The notes under the pieces are model-generated. The model was not told where the DNA came from and ran no database searches. It saw only the letters and a list, made by a program, of their open reading frames with translations. The translations under genes and the position numbers were made by a program. Positions 1 to 7,802 of a stretch of 64,000 nucleotides of DNA are shown here, in pieces; position 1 is the first letter of the stretch, and the number at the start of each line of letters is the position of its first letter. This DNA comes from Paenibacillus sp. FSL H8-0079. Lineage in GTDB: Bacteria > Bacillota > Bacilli > Paenibacillales > Paenibacillaceae. The DNA is taken from assembly GCF_037991315.1 (NCBI RefSeq), contig NZ_CP150300.1, forward strand, positions 6,634,001 to 6,698,000, given 5' to 3'.

Positions 1-1
1 G

Positions 2-145
2 ACCAGTAACAGTGGGGCAATTTCATTAAAGTTTGAACCACAATACGGGAAACCTATCATCTATAAATATGCTACTAAGTGGACGTTAAGATCAAGATCA
101 GATAGAGAGCCGCGTGATGTGCAGCTCTTTTTGTTCTCCAAGTAA
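2..145 (+). CDS. possible 3' end of a CDS cut by the window edge
   Basis: One forward frame is open from the window edge to a TAA at 143-145 and gives a plausible C-terminus of 47 residues ending FLFSK. The product is not recognised. A terminator-like hairpin (105-132) lies inside this frame, so the true stop of the upstream gene could instead be the TAA at 7-9 in another frame. Without the upstream sequence this cannot be settled. Confidence 0.3.
   Translation, partial: TSNSGAISLKFEPQYGKPIIYKYATKWTLRSRSDREPRDVQLFLFSK
105..132 (+). terminator. intrinsic terminator
   Basis: The arms AGAGC (106-110) and GCTCT (124-128) flank a loop that can pair further, and are followed by a T run. It most likely ends the transcript entering from the left edge. 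Confidence 0.5.
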
Positions 146-235
146 TCTGATAGTTTAATCATTAACAGGGAGAGGTCCATTAGCATTAAATGACACTTTC
201 GAATTTCTAATTGCTCTCCAATATTTCAGGGGTAA

Positions 236-904
236 CTAATTCTTATTTCGTTTGTTAACTTCAATCGCAATGAATTCCGGCAAATAATTGGGAGTACAGC
301 CCTTTGATACCATTTCACCTTTATAAAGGCCCGTTATCTCACCTAGTTTAATACAACGTGCACGATACTTTTCATCAAAAATGCCTATCCAGGCTGCGGT
401 GAAATTCATAGCCCATTGAACTTCCGGTTCCTCCTTCGTAATGTTAGCTTCTATTGTAGATAGTAAGTCTTCTTTGTTATCAGGCGGCGTTTGCCCAGTC
501 CATCTCAATCGCGCTTGATAATACCAGAAAACTCGCCTTTGAAGAACAGAAGGGCTATTTTCCCATGACTCTATCAATGCAATTGTCTTCTTGTCTTTGG
601 TGAGCTGATTAGCCATTAACCAATCCATCAAGTTATTTCGCTCATCAAAAGTGTGCGTCTGCATATCCTCATCCAGCCTATTTAGCACTTCTTGTGAAAG
701 AAGTTTTTTATCCATAATTAAGATTGCTAATAGTCTGGGTAAAAACGCTTCGGTTGACCAAAGTTCCATCGCTAGTTTGTGATCTTTTTTTATGTCCTTG
801 GCGATTTTTCGTAAGTCGCCTAGCTTAGTTTTACTATTGATCTGTTGTAGAATGTTTTCTGCGTTTGAAGAGAATTTCATTTCTGTACTTTTATTATTAT
901 TCAT
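236..904 (-). CDS. DNA alkylation repair (AlkD-like) HEAT-repeat protein
   Basis: This 222-residue protein is predicted to be all-helical, with the tandem helical pattern of the AlkD/AlkC DNA alkylation repair family (HEAT-like repeats gripping duplex DNA and removing alkylated purines). Family-like stretches are LGDLRKIAKDIKK near residue 30, LWSTEAFLPRLLAI, and VLQRRVFWYYQARLRW in the middle. The start at 904 is chosen because GGAG lies 9 bases upstream; an in-frame TTG at 913 would leave no room for a ribosome binding site. Assignment rests on remembered family character, not on an alignment. The gene stands alone, divergent from the next one. Confidence 0.7.
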   Translation of the reverse strand: MNNNKSTEMKFSSNAENILQQINSKTKLGDLRKIAKDIKKDHKLAMELWSTEAFLPRLLAILIMDKKLLSQEVLNRLDEDMQTHTFDERNNLMDWLMANQLTKDKKTIALIESWENSPSVLQRRVFWYYQARLRWTGQTPPDNKEDLLSTIEANITKEEPEVQWAMNFTAAWIGIFDEKYRARCIKLGEITGLYKGEMVSKGCTPNYLPEFIAIEVNKRNKN

Positions 905-1121
905 TTGATACAACTCCTTTATTAAAGCGCTATTTCATAATTGTCCTGGGTGCAATATATCAATAACTTAATTTCGTTATAAGTATTATTGCATCTATTC
1001 TCCCATACCAATCCTTCTCGCAGCAAGATAAGCTTATTTTCATATATTGACAATTAAATGTGTTAGACTACTAAAAGAAGAATTGCCGATCTATACTAAA
1101 CGTCGTTAGAAAGGAAACCAC

Positions 1122-2096
1122 ATGAATAGTTCCTTGAAGCAACGAATGAAATCATTATTAGCACCAGCGTTCCCCGGTGGAATCATAACCATTCTTATAT
1201 TTTATCTTGATTACTTCCAATTCGAACTTGTTGAAAAGTTTCTACTTTTTGCGGCTTTCGTCATTGTACCTCTTGTGATTCTACTTTTGAACCATGACGC
1301 AAAGAATAAACATCAACGACTGATTTATGCCGCTATGAAATGGCTTCAATTTCCCGCCGCGCTTCTTACCCTGGCCTCGGTAATGAGTAGTAAGATGTGG
1401 GGGTTAGAAAGTACGGAAATTCCAGGGATTCTTTCTCTTGGATGGCTACTGTTCACACTGTTGCTCGGCATCTATGGCTTGACCACGATTGTGATTTCTA
1501 AAGGAAAAGCAGCGGAAATAGCGATTGGCGCTGGGCTCATTTACTTTTTTATCGGGGGCATTTGGTTTACCTTATATCAATCTCAATTGAACCTTTTCCA
1601 AGCTAATCCTGCAACGCACGCATTAAGCTCGGTTCACTTTCATTTTTCATCTGCGATCGTGCCGATTTTTATTGGTGCACTGGGACGCATCATGACGAAG
1701 AAAAGCTGGTATCCCTGGGTTGTTGCCATTGATATCATCGGACCAATCTTGATTGCTATTGGTATGATTTTCTCCAAGCCAATTGAATATATTGGTGTCA
1801 CTCTGTTCGCCTGCAATATTGTGGTTTACACCGCTTATCTCCTGGCTTATTTGAGGAAAAACGCTTTGGATATAAAGGCAGCCTTCTTCTTGGGCCTTTC
1901 TTGCCTAGCCTTTTACACGGTTGTTATCATTTCCATCTTCTATCCGTTACTGAAAAATATGTACTCCTTAACCATACTCAATTTTATTCCCATTTATGGA
2001 TCGTTGCATGCGTTTGGTTTTGTCTTATGTGGACTAATTGGTTGGGTGTTTATGGTCGACTTCATTAAGGAAAAGACTAGCCAATCGGCTTCATAG
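1122..2096 (+). CDS. YndJ-like integral membrane protein
   Basis: A 324-residue polytopic membrane protein with about nine or ten hydrophobic segments and short loops. The segment SSVHFHFSSAIVPIF near residue 170, with two histidines in a membrane helix, resembles the Bacillus YndJ family, whose function is unknown. The start has AAAGGA eight bases upstream. It is followed by a separately translated HEAT-repeat gene 91 bases downstream and may share its transcript. Confidence 0.6.
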   Translation: MNSSLKQRMKSLLAPAFPGGIITILIFYLDYFQFELVEKFLLFAAFVIVPLVILLLNHDAKNKHQRLIYAAMKWLQFPAALLTLASVMSSKMWGLESTEIPGILSLGWLLFTLLLGIYGLTTIVISKGKAAEIAIGAGLIYFFIGGIWFTLYQSQLNLFQANPATHALSSVHFHFSSAIVPIFIGALGRIMTKKSWYPWVVAIDIIGPILIAIGMIFSKPIEYIGVTLFACNIVVYTAYLLAYLRKNALDIKAAFFLGLSCLAFYTVVIISIFYPLLKNMYSLTILNFIPIYGSLHAFGFVLCGLIGWVFMVDFIKEKTSQSAS

Positions 2097-2187
2097 GAGT
2101 AGTTTAGTCAGGTTCGTGCTATAATAGTGATCACATAAATAACATTCATCATTCTGCCGAGATGGCGATGATTAAGGAGATTGAATT

Positions 2188-2640
2188 TTGACGAACAACC
2201 ATGATACTGGAGCAGTGAACGAACTACCGGAAAACTTTGAAGAGCTCAAACGAGCGGCTAATCGGACGTCAAGCTGGAAAGACAGACTAAATGCGGTGAA
2301 TGAATTGGGGAACTGGGATACAGCCACTACCATTAAGTTGCTACAGCATGTTTTGAAAAATGATCAAGTGTTCCAGGTGCGTGAAGCCGCATATTCCAAG
2401 CTGAAGCAGTTGGATGAAGATGTTCAAATGCCTGCCAAAAACAAAGGCGAGCTGTTTAAAGGTACTAACAAAATTTTGCTGCGAATCAAAAAAAGCCTTC
2501 CTGAAGGTCACACATTTGAGGAATTCAAGGAAAAACTGCAAAAGACACGTCTGGATCTCTATGATACTTACGAGGGCGACAAAGATGCTGAATTCGACTC
2601 CTGGCTCCATGGAATTTGGGAGACACTAGGCAGAAGATAA
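2188..2640 (+). CDS. small HEAT-repeat protein
   Basis: A 150-residue soluble protein. Residues about 15-75 form two helical repeats of HEAT type (RLNAVNELGNWDTATTIKLL, then VREAAYSKLKQL), normally a protein-interaction scaffold. The C-terminal half is charged and helical and is not recognised. Translation starts at TTG, seven bases after a strong AAGGAGA. A strong terminator follows at 2671. No specific partner can be named. Confidence 0.7.
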   Translation: MTNNHDTGAVNELPENFEELKRAANRTSSWKDRLNAVNELGNWDTATTIKLLQHVLKNDQVFQVREAAYSKLKQLDEDVQMPAKNKGELFKGTNKILLRIKKSLPEGHTFEEFKEKLQKTRLDLYDTYEGDKDAEFDSWLHGIWETLGRR

Positions 2641-2670
2641 CCGCCGTTCACCGTATAATAGTTGAATACC

Positions 2671-2706
2671 AAGCCACTCCATCAATGGAGTGGCTTCTTT
2701 ATTTCT
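2671..2706 (+). terminator. terminator of the YndJ-like/HEAT gene pair
   Basis: A perfect 12-bp stem (2671-2682 with 2685-2696) with a two-base loop, followed by a T-rich tail, 30 bases after the HEAT gene stop. Confidence 0.85.
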
Positions 2707-2776
2707 TCAGCGTCACCTCCATCAGATGTGGGGTTATTTTTTCTCTAAAAAAGTCACCACTGCAAACTGATCTGAC

Positions 2777-2824
2777 AAAAAAACGCCCTGTCTACTGATT
2801 CTTAAAAATCAGTAAACAAAGCGC
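2777..2824 (-). terminator. terminator of the aldehyde dehydrogenase gene
   Basis: On the minus strand an imperfect hairpin with inner arms TACTGATT/AATCAGTA and outer GC pairs is followed by seven T residues. It lies about 70 bases past the stop of the dehydrogenase. Confidence 0.7.
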
Positions 2825-2891
2825 AAGTTAGAGCCTAAATTCAATTTCACATGTACATTCCTGTACGATGCAAAGTTGTGTACTATAAGAT

Positions 2892-4382
2892 TTACTCTGG
2901 TATATAAGGAAGATCCAATGTCTTCGGAACGTTGATGACATGTTTTTCTGTATATGTGCGGATACCTTCCGCGCCATATTCACGGCCAATACCAGATTGC
3001 TTGAAGCCACCGAAAGGAAAGCGAACGTCGAGCCCCTGCACAGCAGCGGTATTGATCATTGTCGTTCCAGCTTCGAGTTGACGTGCGACGGAGATGGCAT
3101 CCTCTTCTTTCCCCCACACAGAACTCGTCAATCCATATATGCTTTCATTGTGTAGATGAATAACCTGCTCTTCATCGTCAAATGGCAGAATCGGAACCGT
3201 AGGACCAAACTGTTCCTCCACCACAATCGGATCATGAACATCGCAACCCAAAACAAGTGTAGGTTGTAAGAAGTAACCTTGCTCAAACAGCTTCTGATCC
3301 AGAATTTTCCCAAGAGGAATGACTTTAGCCCCGCGCTTTTGCGCATCTTCCACCAAACCAAGCACATAATCCTTCTGCTTCAGGTTATTAACCGGGCCTA
3401 CCGTCGTATTTGAATCAAAGGGATCACCAATTCGAATCCAGCGATTTGCCGCCTCTATATATTTTTCCACAAACTCATCATAAATAGAACGGTGTACATA
3501 CACACGTTTGGCGATCATACAGATCTGTCCTGTTGTCAGAAAATTAGAAATGACAATCCGGCGCATTGCTCGCTCATCATGAACATCAAAGCTTTCCAAG
3601 AAAATCGCCGCATCATTGCCACCAAGCTCAAGCGTCATATCCTTAATCGTTTCCGAAGCCGCTTTGATAATATGCTTAGCGGTCGCGGTTCCACCTGTGA
3701 AAGCGATCTTTGTCACATGAGGATTCGTGGTCAGTTCAACGCCAACATCCGCATCACCATGAACGACATTGATCACACCAGCCGGGAACTCACTCGCAAT
3801 TATCTCTGCAACCTTCGCTGCCGCCAGTGGCGCATATGGACTTGGTTTAAGCACAATCGTGTTGCCCGCAAGTAAGGCAGGAGCAATCTTAATCGTAGAT
3901 AAAGCAATGGGATAGTTCCATGGACTAATCGCTGCCACCACACCAATTGGATCATAGGAAAGAATGGTTTTACCATTCTCATGCTCTTTGATCTCTTCCT
4001 GTAGAGCCGATTTGGCTTCATTACAAGCAAACTCCATCCACATTAACGAAACATAAATTTCACCGTGTGCATCATACAGGGGCTTGCCATGCTCTCTGGA
4101 CAGCAAATGTACAATTTCATTCTCAGAAGCTCTAATCTTCTCGATCGCCTTGCGCATCATCATAATGCGTTCATCAATGGAGGTCTGCTTCCATGTTTTA
4201 AAAGCTCCCGCCGCCGCTTCAATCGCTTCAACCGCTTGTTCTTTCGTAGTGACAGGGAAATAGCCTACGATCTCAGTTGGGTTTGTCGGATTCTCTTTTG
4301 CTACCTGCGAAAGGGATTTTACATTCTGACCATTAATGAACGCTTCAACTATAATTGTCTCTTGGTCTGCTTGGATCGTCAT
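2892..4382 (-). CDS. NAD(P)-dependent aldehyde dehydrogenase
   Basis: A 496-residue member of the aldehyde dehydrogenase superfamily, oxidising an aldehyde to its acid with NAD(P)+. Seen in order: the SPWNYP motif of the cofactor domain near residue 155, KPSPYAP, the catalytic glutamate in LELGGNDAAI (about 250), the catalytic cysteine in TTGQICM (about 290), and the FPFGGFKQSGIGRE region near the C-terminus. The family resemblance is to succinate-semialdehyde or benzaldehyde dehydrogenases; the substrate cannot be deduced. GGAGG lies nine bases before the ATG. It follows the MetE-like gene by 28 bases on the same strand, so the two are probably co-transcribed. Confidence 0.9.
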   Translation of the reverse strand: MTIQADQETIIVEAFINGQNVKSLSQVAKENPTNPTEIVGYFPVTTKEQAVEAIEAAAGAFKTWKQTSIDERIMMMRKAIEKIRASENEIVHLLSREHGKPLYDAHGEIYVSLMWMEFACNEAKSALQEEIKEHENGKTILSYDPIGVVAAISPWNYPIALSTIKIAPALLAGNTIVLKPSPYAPLAAAKVAEIIASEFPAGVINVVHGDADVGVELTTNPHVTKIAFTGGTATAKHIIKAASETIKDMTLELGGNDAAIFLESFDVHDERAMRRIVISNFLTTGQICMIAKRVYVHRSIYDEFVEKYIEAANRWIRIGDPFDSNTTVGPVNNLKQKDYVLGLVEDAQKRGAKVIPLGKILDQKLFEQGYFLQPTLVLGCDVHDPIVVEEQFGPTVPILPFDDEEQVIHLHNESIYGLTSSVWGKEEDAISVARQLEAGTTMINTAAVQGLDVRFPFGGFKQSGIGREYGAEGIRTYTEKHVINVPKTLDLPYIPE

Positions 4383-4410
4383 TTTGAATCCCCTCCGTTA
4401 TTTAGATGGA

Positions 4411-5496
4411 TTAATTCCAAACTTCTTCTGCAATTTCCTTCACATAACGAAGTTTACGCCATTGTTGTTCTTCCGTTAAAATATTGCCTTCTTCTGTAGA
4501 CGAAAAGCCACATTGTGGGCTCAAACAAAGTTGCTCAAGTGGTACATAGGTTGCCGCCTCCGCAATCCGAGCTTTAATGTTTTCTTTATCCTCTAACTCG
4601 CCTGTTTTCGATGTGAGTAAACCAAGCACGATTTTCAAATCTTTTCGATTCACATATTTTAATGGCTCGAAACCACCTGAACGCTCATCATCAAATTCTA
4701 AAAATAATCCATCTACCTTTAAACCTCCAAAGATAATTTCAGAAGCGTACTCGTAACCACCCGTTGAGAAATAGTTCGATTTATAGTTACCACGACAAAT
4801 ATGCATCGTCACAACTAAATCTGCCGGTTTATGAGCCAAAGATTCATTAATCATTCGCTGCATCGTTTTCAACTCTTCCGCCGGTTTCAGACCTTTAGCA
4901 CGTAGCTTATCGTGACCAGCGTCTGAGAATAGGTCTGCCCAAGCTGTATCATCTAATTGCAGATATCGACATCCCGCATCATAGAACGCTTGAATTGCTT
5001 TTTGATACGCCGCAATCGTATCCTGAAGGAATTGCTCTCGGTCCGTATAGATATTAGCGTCATTTTCCAATCGATATAGAAGCATGTTGGGACTTGGAAT
5101 GGTCTGTTTCGCCACAGCGTCACCTGCATGCTTTTTCAAAAACTCAAAATCCTCAACAAAGGGATGACTCGAGAAATCGACTTTACCAACAACACGAATC
5201 CCACCCTTGCGCGTTTGCATATTGTGGAATTTTGGTCCATCTATTTGCTCATACAACTCTACGCCATCCAAGCCGCCCAGAAAATCAAAATGCCACCAGC
5301 TTCTACGGAATTCACCATCCGTAACTGCCAATACGCCATTTTCCTTTTGCTTTTCAATAATTCGAATAATCTCTTTATCTTCCACAGCTCTTAATTCTTC
5401 ATATGTGATGTTACCTGATTTATATTGTTCACGTGCCTGACTTAAATCTGCAGGACGTAGAAAGCTACCTACATGATCATTACGAAATGGTATCAT
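4411..5496 (-). CDS. MetE-like (YxjG/YxjH type) cobalamin-independent methyltransferase
   Basis: A 361-residue protein of the short MetE C-terminal-domain family (YxjG/YxjH in Bacillus), thought to move a methyl group from a folate to a homocysteine-type thiol. Visible are the N-terminal RNDHVGSFLRP, TDGEFRRSWWHFDFLGGLDG around residue 60, the substrate-binding LQLDDTAWADL (about 180), HICRGNYKSNY with a likely zinc cysteine near 235, and LSPQCGFSSTEEG with the second cysteine near 330. It is much shorter than full MetE (about 750 residues) and lacks the N-terminal half, as usual for this subfamily. AAGGAGA precedes the ATG. No S-box riboswitch was seen upstream, only hairpins. Confidence 0.85.
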   Translation of the reverse strand: MIPFRNDHVGSFLRPADLSQAREQYKSGNITYEELRAVEDKEIIRIIEKQKENGVLAVTDGEFRRSWWHFDFLGGLDGVELYEQIDGPKFHNMQTRKGGIRVVGKVDFSSHPFVEDFEFLKKHAGDAVAKQTIPSPNMLLYRLENDANIYTDREQFLQDTIAAYQKAIQAFYDAGCRYLQLDDTAWADLFSDAGHDKLRAKGLKPAEELKTMQRMINESLAHKPADLVVTMHICRGNYKSNYFSTGGYEYASEIIFGGLKVDGLFLEFDDERSGGFEPLKYVNRKDLKIVLGLLTSKTGELEDKENIKARIAEAATYVPLEQLCLSPQCGFSSTEEGNILTEEQQWRKLRYVKEIAEEVWN

Positions 5497-5564
5497 AACT
5501 ATTTCTCCTTCTAACTTTTTAGTCTAATGAGTATAGCATGATGAAAAGGAATGCTTGTTATATG

Positions 5565-5591
5565 AAAAAAGCATGGCTAGTCATAGCTTTT
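5565..5591 (-). terminator. terminator-like hairpin in the leader of the MetE-like gene
   Basis: On the minus strand AAAAGC-TATG, a five-base loop, CCAT-GCTTTT and further T residues form a factor-independent terminator about 70 bases before the MetE-like start codon. It either stops read-through from upstream or acts as an attenuator. A second minus-oriented inverted repeat (5621-5628 with 5643-5650) lies just upstream of it. Confidence 0.5.
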
Positions 5592-5668
5592 AACAATAGC
5601 TAAAAGACGTTAATATGCAAAAATCCACAACCTCATATGGTAGTGGATTTAGGGTGGAGCAAAGTGCA

Positions 5669-5773
5669 GTGGTCATGATGATAATCTCATTATGTTTAAT
5701 ATTACTACTATTTATGATAGGGTTCACCGTATCGGTTGAAGAGCGAAAGTTGAAATTAAAATTAAAACATTAG
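5669..5773 (+). CDS. possible small membrane peptide
   Basis: A 32-34 residue frame starting at GTG 5669 or ATG 5675, with GGTGGAG nine bases before the GTG. It encodes a single hydrophobic helix (SLCLILLLFMIGFTVSV) followed by a lysine-rich tail, a layout typical of small membrane peptides. There is no homology evidence, so the call rests on the ribosome binding site and composition only. Confidence 0.35.
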   Translation: MVMMIISLCLILLLFMIGFTVSVEERKLKLKLKH

Positions 5774-5915
5774 GTATCTTTTAATTTTATATGAAAAAAT
5801 ACACTTTTAGTCAATTTGGTACTTTTTTAATTTAAATAGTTAAAAAATCCTAGGGAGGATTTTCTATATTTATGTCGAAAATAATCCATATTACCTAAAT
5901 ATGGAGGTCTGCCAG
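5774..5915 (+). promoter_or_regulatory. leader of the PRTase-like gene with hairpin and short upstream frame
   Basis: This very AT-rich leader contains a perfect 8-bp stem with a four-base loop (5844-5863). The loop and right arm hold AGGGAGGA, a good ribosome binding site. Fourteen bases downstream a nine-codon frame, ATG 5872 to TAA 5898 (MSKIIHIT), ends just before the GGAGG (5903-5907) of the main gene. A translation-linked control is possible but unproven. No clear -35/-10 pair was chosen because many AT-rich candidates exist. Confidence 0.35.
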
Positions 5916-6950
5916 ATGTTAAGCGTTGAAACTGAGTTCGAAGAACTAATTAATGACATTGTAAGTACAACTAAAGACTATAAGAATGGAAAAGTTATGA
6001 ATGCAAAACATGTAACAAAATGGATTGAGCAATTCCATCCAGATATTCGTTTGACAATTTTACAAGAAATGAGCCACATTCTGAAGAAACACTACGTTTC
6101 TAAGAAAGCTACAGCTGATTTCATGGAAAAACTCCTAAATAAACATGAAATTGTTGGTGACTTTATTACCAACCACTCTACTGTACATTTTTTAGATATC
6201 CAAAGAAATGGACAAAGTCAGAAAGACTTATTGGAACTACTTGCTGAAGTAATGGAAGATAAATTTGATATCAAACTTTCAGTTTGTGGCCTACAGCCAA
6301 AAACATACGTATATTTTGATGATTGTATTTTTTCTGGAAATACACTGCTTCGTGATATGGAAATATGGGTTAATCAAAATCAAATCAAAAATGTCACTGT
6401 ACATTTTGTTTCTCTAGCAATGTATAATGGTAGTCGTAAGTATCTAGACGATAAACTTAAAGAATTATTTAAAGACAAAAATGTGAAATTTGAAATTTGG
6501 AGAATACATGAGTTTGGTAATAAGGCTTGGGAGAAAGTAAACTATCAGTGCTTATGGCCTACCGAACCCACAGTTAAAGATGAGCATGTACAAAATTTTC
6601 AAACATATATTGAGGAGCTGCGCAAAGAAAATGGACGTCAAAATAAATTTCCTCTTTTTCGTCCAGCAGACCAGTTTACGGCAGAAGCCCTATTTACAAC
6701 TAAAGAAGCACGTGAAGTGGTAGAACAAGCTTTCCTTAAGCATGGTTCACACATTTTCTCATTCAGAAATAACGATAGTTTCAAACCTATGGGATACTCA
6801 TATTTTTTAAGCACAGGATTTGGCTCCTTATTTGTAACCTATCGTAACGTTGCAAATAATAGTCCTCTTGTACTATGGTGGGGAGATCCTACGCAGGGTT
6901 ATCCTCTTAACCAATGGTATCCTCTTTTCCCTAGGAGTGTTAATCAGTAA
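5916..6950 (+). CDS. phosphoribosyltransferase-like protein (PRTase-CE type, conflict-associated)
   Basis: A 344-residue protein, start at ATG 5916 because GGAGG sits eight bases upstream. The central YVYFDDCIFSGNTLLRDM (about residues 135-152) matches the PRPP-binding loop of type I phosphoribosyltransferases, with hydrophobic strand, two acidic residues, then SGNT instead of the usual TG-T. Upstream helices and the strand VHFLDIQRNG fit a Rossmann-like core; the C-terminal third (GYSYFLSTGFGSLFVTYRN, then LWWGDPTQGYP) is unassigned. This resembles the PRTase-CE group noted in comparative genomics as a conflict-system component. It is 21 bases upstream of a NADAR gene on the same strand, implying joint action on NAD/ADP-ribose or PRPP-derived nucleotides. 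Base composition is much more AT-rich than the core genes. Confidence 0.65.
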   Translation: MLSVETEFEELINDIVSTTKDYKNGKVMNAKHVTKWIEQFHPDIRLTILQEMSHILKKHYVSKKATADFMEKLLNKHEIVGDFITNHSTVHFLDIQRNGQSQKDLLELLAEVMEDKFDIKLSVCGLQPKTYVYFDDCIFSGNTLLRDMEIWVNQNQIKNVTVHFVSLAMYNGSRKYLDDKLKELFKDKNVKFEIWRIHEFGNKAWEKVNYQCLWPTEPTVKDEHVQNFQTYIEELRKENGRQNKFPLFRPADQFTAEALFTTKEAREVVEQAFLKHGSHIFSFRNNDSFKPMGYSYFLSTGFGSLFVTYRNVANNSPLVLWWGDPTQGYPLNQWYPLFPRSVNQ

Positions 6951-6971
6951 GGAATTGGAGGACTGATTCTC

Positions 6972-7628
6972 TTGTCCACGCATGAAATAAAAATATACTC
7001 TAGAGAGACTTCAATTGTTTTCAAAAAAACTAAGGAACCATTTGGCACTATGTCCAACATGGCTCCTGGTTTTCCACTACTAATCAATGGAGTTAAGATT
7101 TTAACATCTGAGGCATTATATCAAGCTTGCCGATTCCCCCACAAACCCGACGTTCAAAGGGAAATCATAAAACAAATTAGCCCTATGACTGCAAAAATGA
7201 AGAGCAAACCACATCGGAATGAGTCAAGGCAAGATTGGTTTGAAGCAAGAATTTCTATAATGCGATGGTGTTTGAGATTGAAGTTGTACCAAAATTGGTT
7301 TAAATTTTCAGAGGAATTAAAAAATACAAAAGGACTACCCATAGTAGAGGAGTCGCATAAAGATTCTTTTTGGGGAGCAATCCCTGATGAAGATAATAAT
7401 AATTTATTTGGTACGAATGCTTTAGGCAGATTACTCATGGAATTAAGAGAAGAAGCAATACATGCAGATTACGAAATTGCATTGGTTAATCCGCCTAATA
7501 TAGATAATTTCCTTTTGTATGGAAAACCAATAGGAACAATAAAATGTATCTTGAACAAAAATATAATGACGCATGAATATAAAAAGCCTAAGTTTGAGGT
7601 TGAGCAAACATTTTTATTTGATGATTGA
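6972..7628 (+). CDS. NADAR domain protein (YbiA-like, ADP-ribose-related hydrolase)
   Basis: A 218-residue protein beginning at TTG with TTGGAGGA ten bases upstream. Family landmarks of NADAR (YbiA/DUF1768) are present in order: FGTMSNM near residue 25, TSEALYQACRF (conserved glutamate, about 48), RQDWFEARISIMRWCLRLKLYQN (about 80-100), IVEESHKDSFWGA (about 125) and NALGRLLMELRE (about 150). Studied NADAR proteins cleave N-glycosidic or ADP-ribosyl bonds; some reverse guanine ADP-ribosylation as antitoxins of DarT toxins, others act on riboflavin intermediates. Here no DarT is visible; the partner is the PRTase-like gene. Roughly 45-60 residues at the C-terminus extend past the core. A hairpin follows at 7694. 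Confidence 0.8.
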   Translation: MSTHEIKIYSRETSIVFKKTKEPFGTMSNMAPGFPLLINGVKILTSEALYQACRFPHKPDVQREIIKQISPMTAKMKSKPHRNESRQDWFEARISIMRWCLRLKLYQNWFKFSEELKNTKGLPIVEESHKDSFWGAIPDEDNNNLFGTNALGRLLMELREEAIHADYEIALVNPPNIDNFLLYGKPIGTIKCILNKNIMTHEYKKPKFEVEQTFLFDD

Positions 7629-7693
7629 ATACCAGTTAATTGTTATTGCTAAAATAGACTTACTACATTGTTTTTAATTCCTCTAAACAAAAA

Positions 7694-7735
7694 CAAATTA
7701 ACTATTCCCTTTAACTTTAGGGAATAGTTAATTTG
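7694..7735 (-). terminator. terminator between convergent NADAR and XRE-ImmA genes
   Basis: A perfect 17-bp stem (7694-7710 with 7719-7735) with an eight-base loop. The minus-strand flank is rich in T, so it serves the XRE-ImmA operon; it may also stop the opposing NADAR transcript. Confidence 0.85.
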
Positions 7736-7802
7736 TCCGAACATTATATTGATAAATCATACGACTATGCCTTGGCCAAAAACGCTCTTTTTTTATTTCT
7801 TA

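Noticed and set aside
4384..5650. SAM (S-box) riboswitch for the MetE-like gene
   Set aside because: The conserved S-box core and its four-helix order are not present in the leader.
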